From JAIVJM01 sp035761505 (GTDB lineage Bacteria; Acidobacteriota; Blastocatellia; Pyrinomonadales; Pyrinomonadaceae), in the NCBI GenBank assembly GCA_035761505.1, contig DASTQX010000001.1, positions 1 to 8,492 of the forward strand: a DNA stretch of 8,492 nt, in the 5' to 3' direction. Every line of letters begins with the position of its first letter. The first letter of the stretch is position 1. The position numbers and the translations under genes were made by a program. The notes under the pieces were generated by a model. The model searched no databases. It was not told the origin of the DNA and saw nothing but the letters and a program-made list of their open reading frames with translations. Positions 6,634 through 8,492 of this stretch are shown here, piece by piece.

Positions 6634-6674
6634 CGGCGTCGCCCTGAGGCAGAGGGGCGACGCCGCTTTTTTTT
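6634..6674 (+). terminator. Intrinsic terminator after the receptor gene
   Basis: CGGCGTCGCCC (6634-6644) and GGGCGACGCCG (6655-6665) form a perfect 11-pair stem with a 10-base loop. One C and then eight Ts (6667-6674) follow. It begins 28 bases after the receptor stop codon. There is no matching T run for the opposite strand, so it acts on + strand transcripts and isolates the receptor from the peptidoglycan genes. Confidence 0.95.
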
Positions 6675-6694
6675 ACCCGCCGCGGAGTCGAAAA

Positions 6695-6734
6695 GAGATT
6701 CACGCGCAACTCCGCGCGCCCCGCCGTGAATCTC
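6695..6734. repeat. Perfect 10-base inverted repeat, spacer 20
   Basis: GAGATTCACG (6695-6704) is the exact reverse complement of CGTGAATCTC (6725-6734). It lies 21 bases after the receptor terminator and about 110 bases before the next gene. It shares the octamer CGTGAATC with heptad hairpin copy 1, but the arms are in the opposite order and no tandem 7-base units are seen. It could be a regulator site or a decayed relative of the heptad repeats. Confidence 0.6.
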
Positions 6735-6844
6735 ACCTCACGCCCTCGCCGAACAAAAACGCTGTTGCCTTCGCGCCGCCCGTTAGTCCACACTCGCTCC
6801 GCCCGCCGCGCCGCAGGTGAGAGAAAGGTGAGAGGGTCGCCGAG

Positions 6845-7531
6845 ATGCTTTCGACTTCCAGAACGGTTCACATCTTGATGCCGAAATCCTTATTCGTCAG
6901 AGGGCTTTTGTGCTGCGCGCTCGTCGCCTGCGCGTCGCTCTTCACGGGCTGCCTGCGACAGGGCCAATCGTCGTTGCGCGTCGCCGCCGCCACCGCTCCC
7001 GCGCCGGTTCCGTCCGCGCCTGACCCCGAACAGGAGGCCGTCAACCTGAGACCTTTGAAACTCCCGCTCGTCAACCCGCAGATCGTCGTCCGCAAGGCCG
7101 CGCGACGGCTCACGCTCTTCTCCGGCGGCGAGGCCGTGCGGACTTACGGAGTCGTGCTCGGCTTCGCGCCCGAAGGCGACAAGGTGAGGCAGGGCGACGG
7201 GCGGACGCCCGAAGGCACTTTCTACGTCTGCGTCAAGAACGACAAGAGCAACTTCTATCTCTCGCTCGGCCTCACCTACCCGGACGCCGAGGACGCCGCG
7301 CGCGGCCTGCGCGACGGCCTCATCACGCGCCAGCAGCACGACCGCATCGCCCGCGCCGCCAAGCGGAAGGCGAAGCCGCCGTGGGACACCGCGCTCGGCG
7401 GCGAAATCTTCATCCACGGCGGCGGCACAAGCTCCGACTGGACGGCGGGCTGCGTCGCGCTTGAGAACGCGCACATCAAGGAACTCTTCGACTCCGTCCC
7501 GATGGGCACGCCCGTCCGCATCGAGCCTTGA
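6845..7531 (+). CDS. L,D-transpeptidase-like (YkuD domain) lipoprotein
   Basis: This protein of 228 residues is probably a periplasmic, lipid-anchored cysteine enzyme of the YkuD fold. Such enzymes form or remodel 3-3 peptidoglycan cross-links, attach proteins to peptidoglycan, or detach them. The N-terminus has a hydrophobic segment ending in the lipobox LFTGC (32-36), so Cys36 would be lipidated; a short Ala/Pro-rich linker follows. The YkuD domain starts near 78 (NPQIVVRKAARRLTLFSGG) and contains GRTPEGTFYVC and YLSLGLTYPDAEDA. The active site is GGEIFIHGGG with His191, then DWTAGC with catalytic Cys203. The residues before Cys are TAG rather than the common SHG; this DWTxGC form recalls the YafK/DpaA branch, so hydrolase rather than transpeptidase activity is possible. 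ATG 6845 is chosen because GAGAGG lies 9 bases upstream; ATG 6878 would give a more compact lipoprotein signal but has no Shine-Dalgarno. Confidence 0.87.
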   Translation: MLSTSRTVHILMPKSLFVRGLLCCALVACASLFTGCLRQGQSSLRVAAATAPAPVPSAPDPEQEAVNLRPLKLPLVNPQIVVRKAARRLTLFSGGEAVRTYGVVLGFAPEGDKVRQGDGRTPEGTFYVCVKNDKSNFYLSLGLTYPDAEDAARGLRDGLITRQQHDRIARAAKRKAKPPWDTALGGEIFIHGGGTSSDWTAGCVALENAHIKELFDSVPMGTPVRIEP

Positions 7532-7546
7532 AGGCGCTCGCGCCTG

Positions 7547-7587
7547 AAATCGTGCTCATCTCGCGGGTTCGTCGAAGCTCACGATTT
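7547..7587. repeat. Inverted repeat in the gap between the YkuD and PBP4 genes
   Basis: AAATCGTG (7547-7554) is the exact reverse complement of CACGATTT (7580-7587), spacer 25. A second small stem, TGCTCTC (7588-7594) / GAGAGCA (7602-7608), follows. Neither is followed by a T run long enough for a terminator. The AATCGTG core is also present in heptad hairpin copy 1, but no tandem units are seen here. Confidence 0.45.
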
Positions 7588-7700
7588 TGCTCTCTTCCGG
7601 CGAGAGCACCGGCTTGCGTGGCGCGCTCGTTTGCCGATTCGCCGCGCTTCGTTCAAACTGCACCGAGAGACCTTTGAACCGGGAAGATTTTTGAGCAGGT

Positions 7701-8492
7701 ATGTCATCGAGAAAAGTTTTCACGCCGCCGCCGCACGTCTCTCTCCTCTTACTCTTAGTTTTAATCTTCGGCGCACTCCCCGCGCCCGCCGCCCGCGCCG
7801 CGCAGGTGCAGCGCGAGCGCCGCGTCACGACGCCCGCGCGAACGGCGCAGACGCCGACGCCCACTCCGACGCCCGCGCGCTCGCTTCCCACTCCGACGCC
7901 GCAGCGCCCCACGCCGACGCAGACGCCGACTCCCGCGCCGACTCCCGCCGCGACGCCTTCGGCGACTCCGGCACAGACGCCCGCCGCCGGTTCGCCGCAG
8001 ACGCTCGAAGATTTGCGCGCGCGCATCAGAGAGATTACGAGCCGTCCTGAGTTCGCCGCCTCGCACCTCGCCTTGAAGGTCGCCTCGCTCGACACGGGGC
8101 GCGTCGTCTATGAGGAGAACGCGGAGAAGTGGATGCAGCCCGCGTCTAACATGAAGCTCTACACGGTGGCCGCCGCGCTCGACCGCTTCGGCCCCGACTA
8201 CCGCTTCGTGACCTCGGTTTATGCGCCCGCGCGGCCCGACGCCAACGGCACGGTGCGCGGCGACCTCGTCGTCTACGGGCGCGGCGACCCGACCTTCGCA
8301 ACGCGCTTCAACGGCGACGCAACCGGCGACTACTATCGCGCGATTGACGAGCTGGCCTTGCGCGTCACGGGCGCGGGCGTGAAACGAGTCGAAGGCGATC
8401 TGGTTGGCGACGAGAGCTACTTCGCGGGCGGGCCGCTCGCGCCGGGTTGGGAGTGGGACGACCTCCAGTGGTGGTACGGCGCGGAGGTGAGC
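7701..8492 (+). CDS. dacB: PBP4-type D-alanyl-D-alanine carboxypeptidase/endopeptidase (peptidase S13), N-terminal part
   Basis: An open frame runs from ATG 7701 to the window edge (264 codons, truncated). DacB/PBP4 enzymes remove the terminal D-Ala of peptidoglycan stem peptides and cut 4-3 cross-links in the periplasm. A signal peptide covers about 1-33 (hydrophobic VSLLLLLVLIFGALPAPA, cleavage after ARA). A Thr-Pro-rich linker of about 57 residues (43-99) follows, with many TPTP runs. The S13 domain starts near 102 and has KVASLDTGRVVYEENAEKW and then QPASNMK: the SxxK nucleophile motif, Ser149 and Lys152. Next come YTVAAALDRFGPDYRF and GDLVVYGRGDP. The SxN and KTG motifs must lie beyond the window. 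The start is fixed by an in-frame TGA at 7692-7694 and by the signal peptide beginning right after it; the Shine-Dalgarno is poor (AGG one base away). The preceding YkuD lipoprotein gene suggests a shared cell-wall role. Confidence 0.92.
   Translation, partial: MSSRKVFTPPPHVSLLLLLVLIFGALPAPAARAAQVQRERRVTTPARTAQTPTPTPTPARSLPTPTPQRPTPTQTPTPAPTPAATPSATPAQTPAAGSPQTLEDLRARIREITSRPEFAASHLALKVASLDTGRVVYEENAEKWMQPASNMKLYTVAAALDRFGPDYRFVTSVYAPARPDANGTVRGDLVVYGRGDPTFATRFNGDATGDYYRAIDELALRVTGAGVKRVEGDLVGDESYFAGGPLAPGWEWDDLQWWYGAEVS

Noticed and set aside
6765..6788. TTGCCT ... TTAGTC as a promoter for the YkuD gene
   Set aside because: The gap between the boxes is only 12 bases and neither is a good match.
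7532..7545. AGGCG-CTCG-CGCCT hairpin right after the YkuD stop as a terminator
   Set aside because: The stem is only 5 pairs and is followed by GAAATCG, with no T run.
7631..8050. 139-codon + strand frame with Ala/Asp repeats
   Set aside because: It reads the Thr-Pro linker DNA of the PBP4 gene in the wrong frame. The correct frame has a signal peptide and the SxxK motif.
7556..8095. Minus-strand frame with Gly-Val repeats over the PBP4 gene
   Set aside because: The repeats are simply the reverse complement of the Thr-Pro codons, and the strand has no other support.

Overview
The window is a GC-rich chromosomal segment from a diderm bacterium. The best guess at lineage is Acidobacteriota, possibly Blastocatellia-like. 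That is inferred from a very long Oar-type TonB-dependent receptor with an N-terminal carboxypeptidase-regulatory domain (a family greatly expanded in that phylum), LPS-core heptose genes, very high third-position GC, and periplasmic peptidoglycan enzymes. No rRNA, tRNA, transposase or CRISPR array is visible. All recognised genes lie on the + strand.

Left part (1-2646), LPS or envelope sugar block. The tail of an unidentified gene ends at 106. It is followed by a small Trm112/YcaR-like zinc-ribbon protein (215-412), a family-9 (ADP-heptose type) glycosyltransferase that overlaps it by 26 bases (387-1538), and a PfkB-fold D-glycero-beta-D-manno-heptose-7-phosphate kinase without a cytidylyltransferase domain (1639-2646). 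The kinase would make the phosphorylated heptose precursor, and the glycosyltransferase would use the ADP-activated sugar to build LPS core. The other pathway steps are not in the window. Two gaps in this block hold long hairpins built from 7-base units of the type GTGAAYC. In each case the hairpin overlaps the stop codon of the gene before it.

Middle part (2647-6674), receptor transcription unit. A 386-base gap carries a good candidate sigma-54 promoter and two short leader hairpins. A strong Shine-Dalgarno follows, then a 1190-residue outer-membrane receptor (3033-6605). The unit closes with a textbook intrinsic terminator at 6634-6674.

Right part (6675-8492), peptidoglycan block. It holds a YkuD-family L,D-transpeptidase-like lipoprotein (6845-7531) and the first 264 codons of a PBP4/DacB-type D-Ala-D-Ala carboxypeptidase/endopeptidase (7701 to the window edge). 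The latter has an unusual Thr-Pro-rich linker after its signal peptide.

The most unusual material is non-coding: the heptad-periodic hairpins, whose imperfect pairs are almost all G-U wobbles on the coding-strand RNA, and the receptor leader. No wholly new protein system was recognised.
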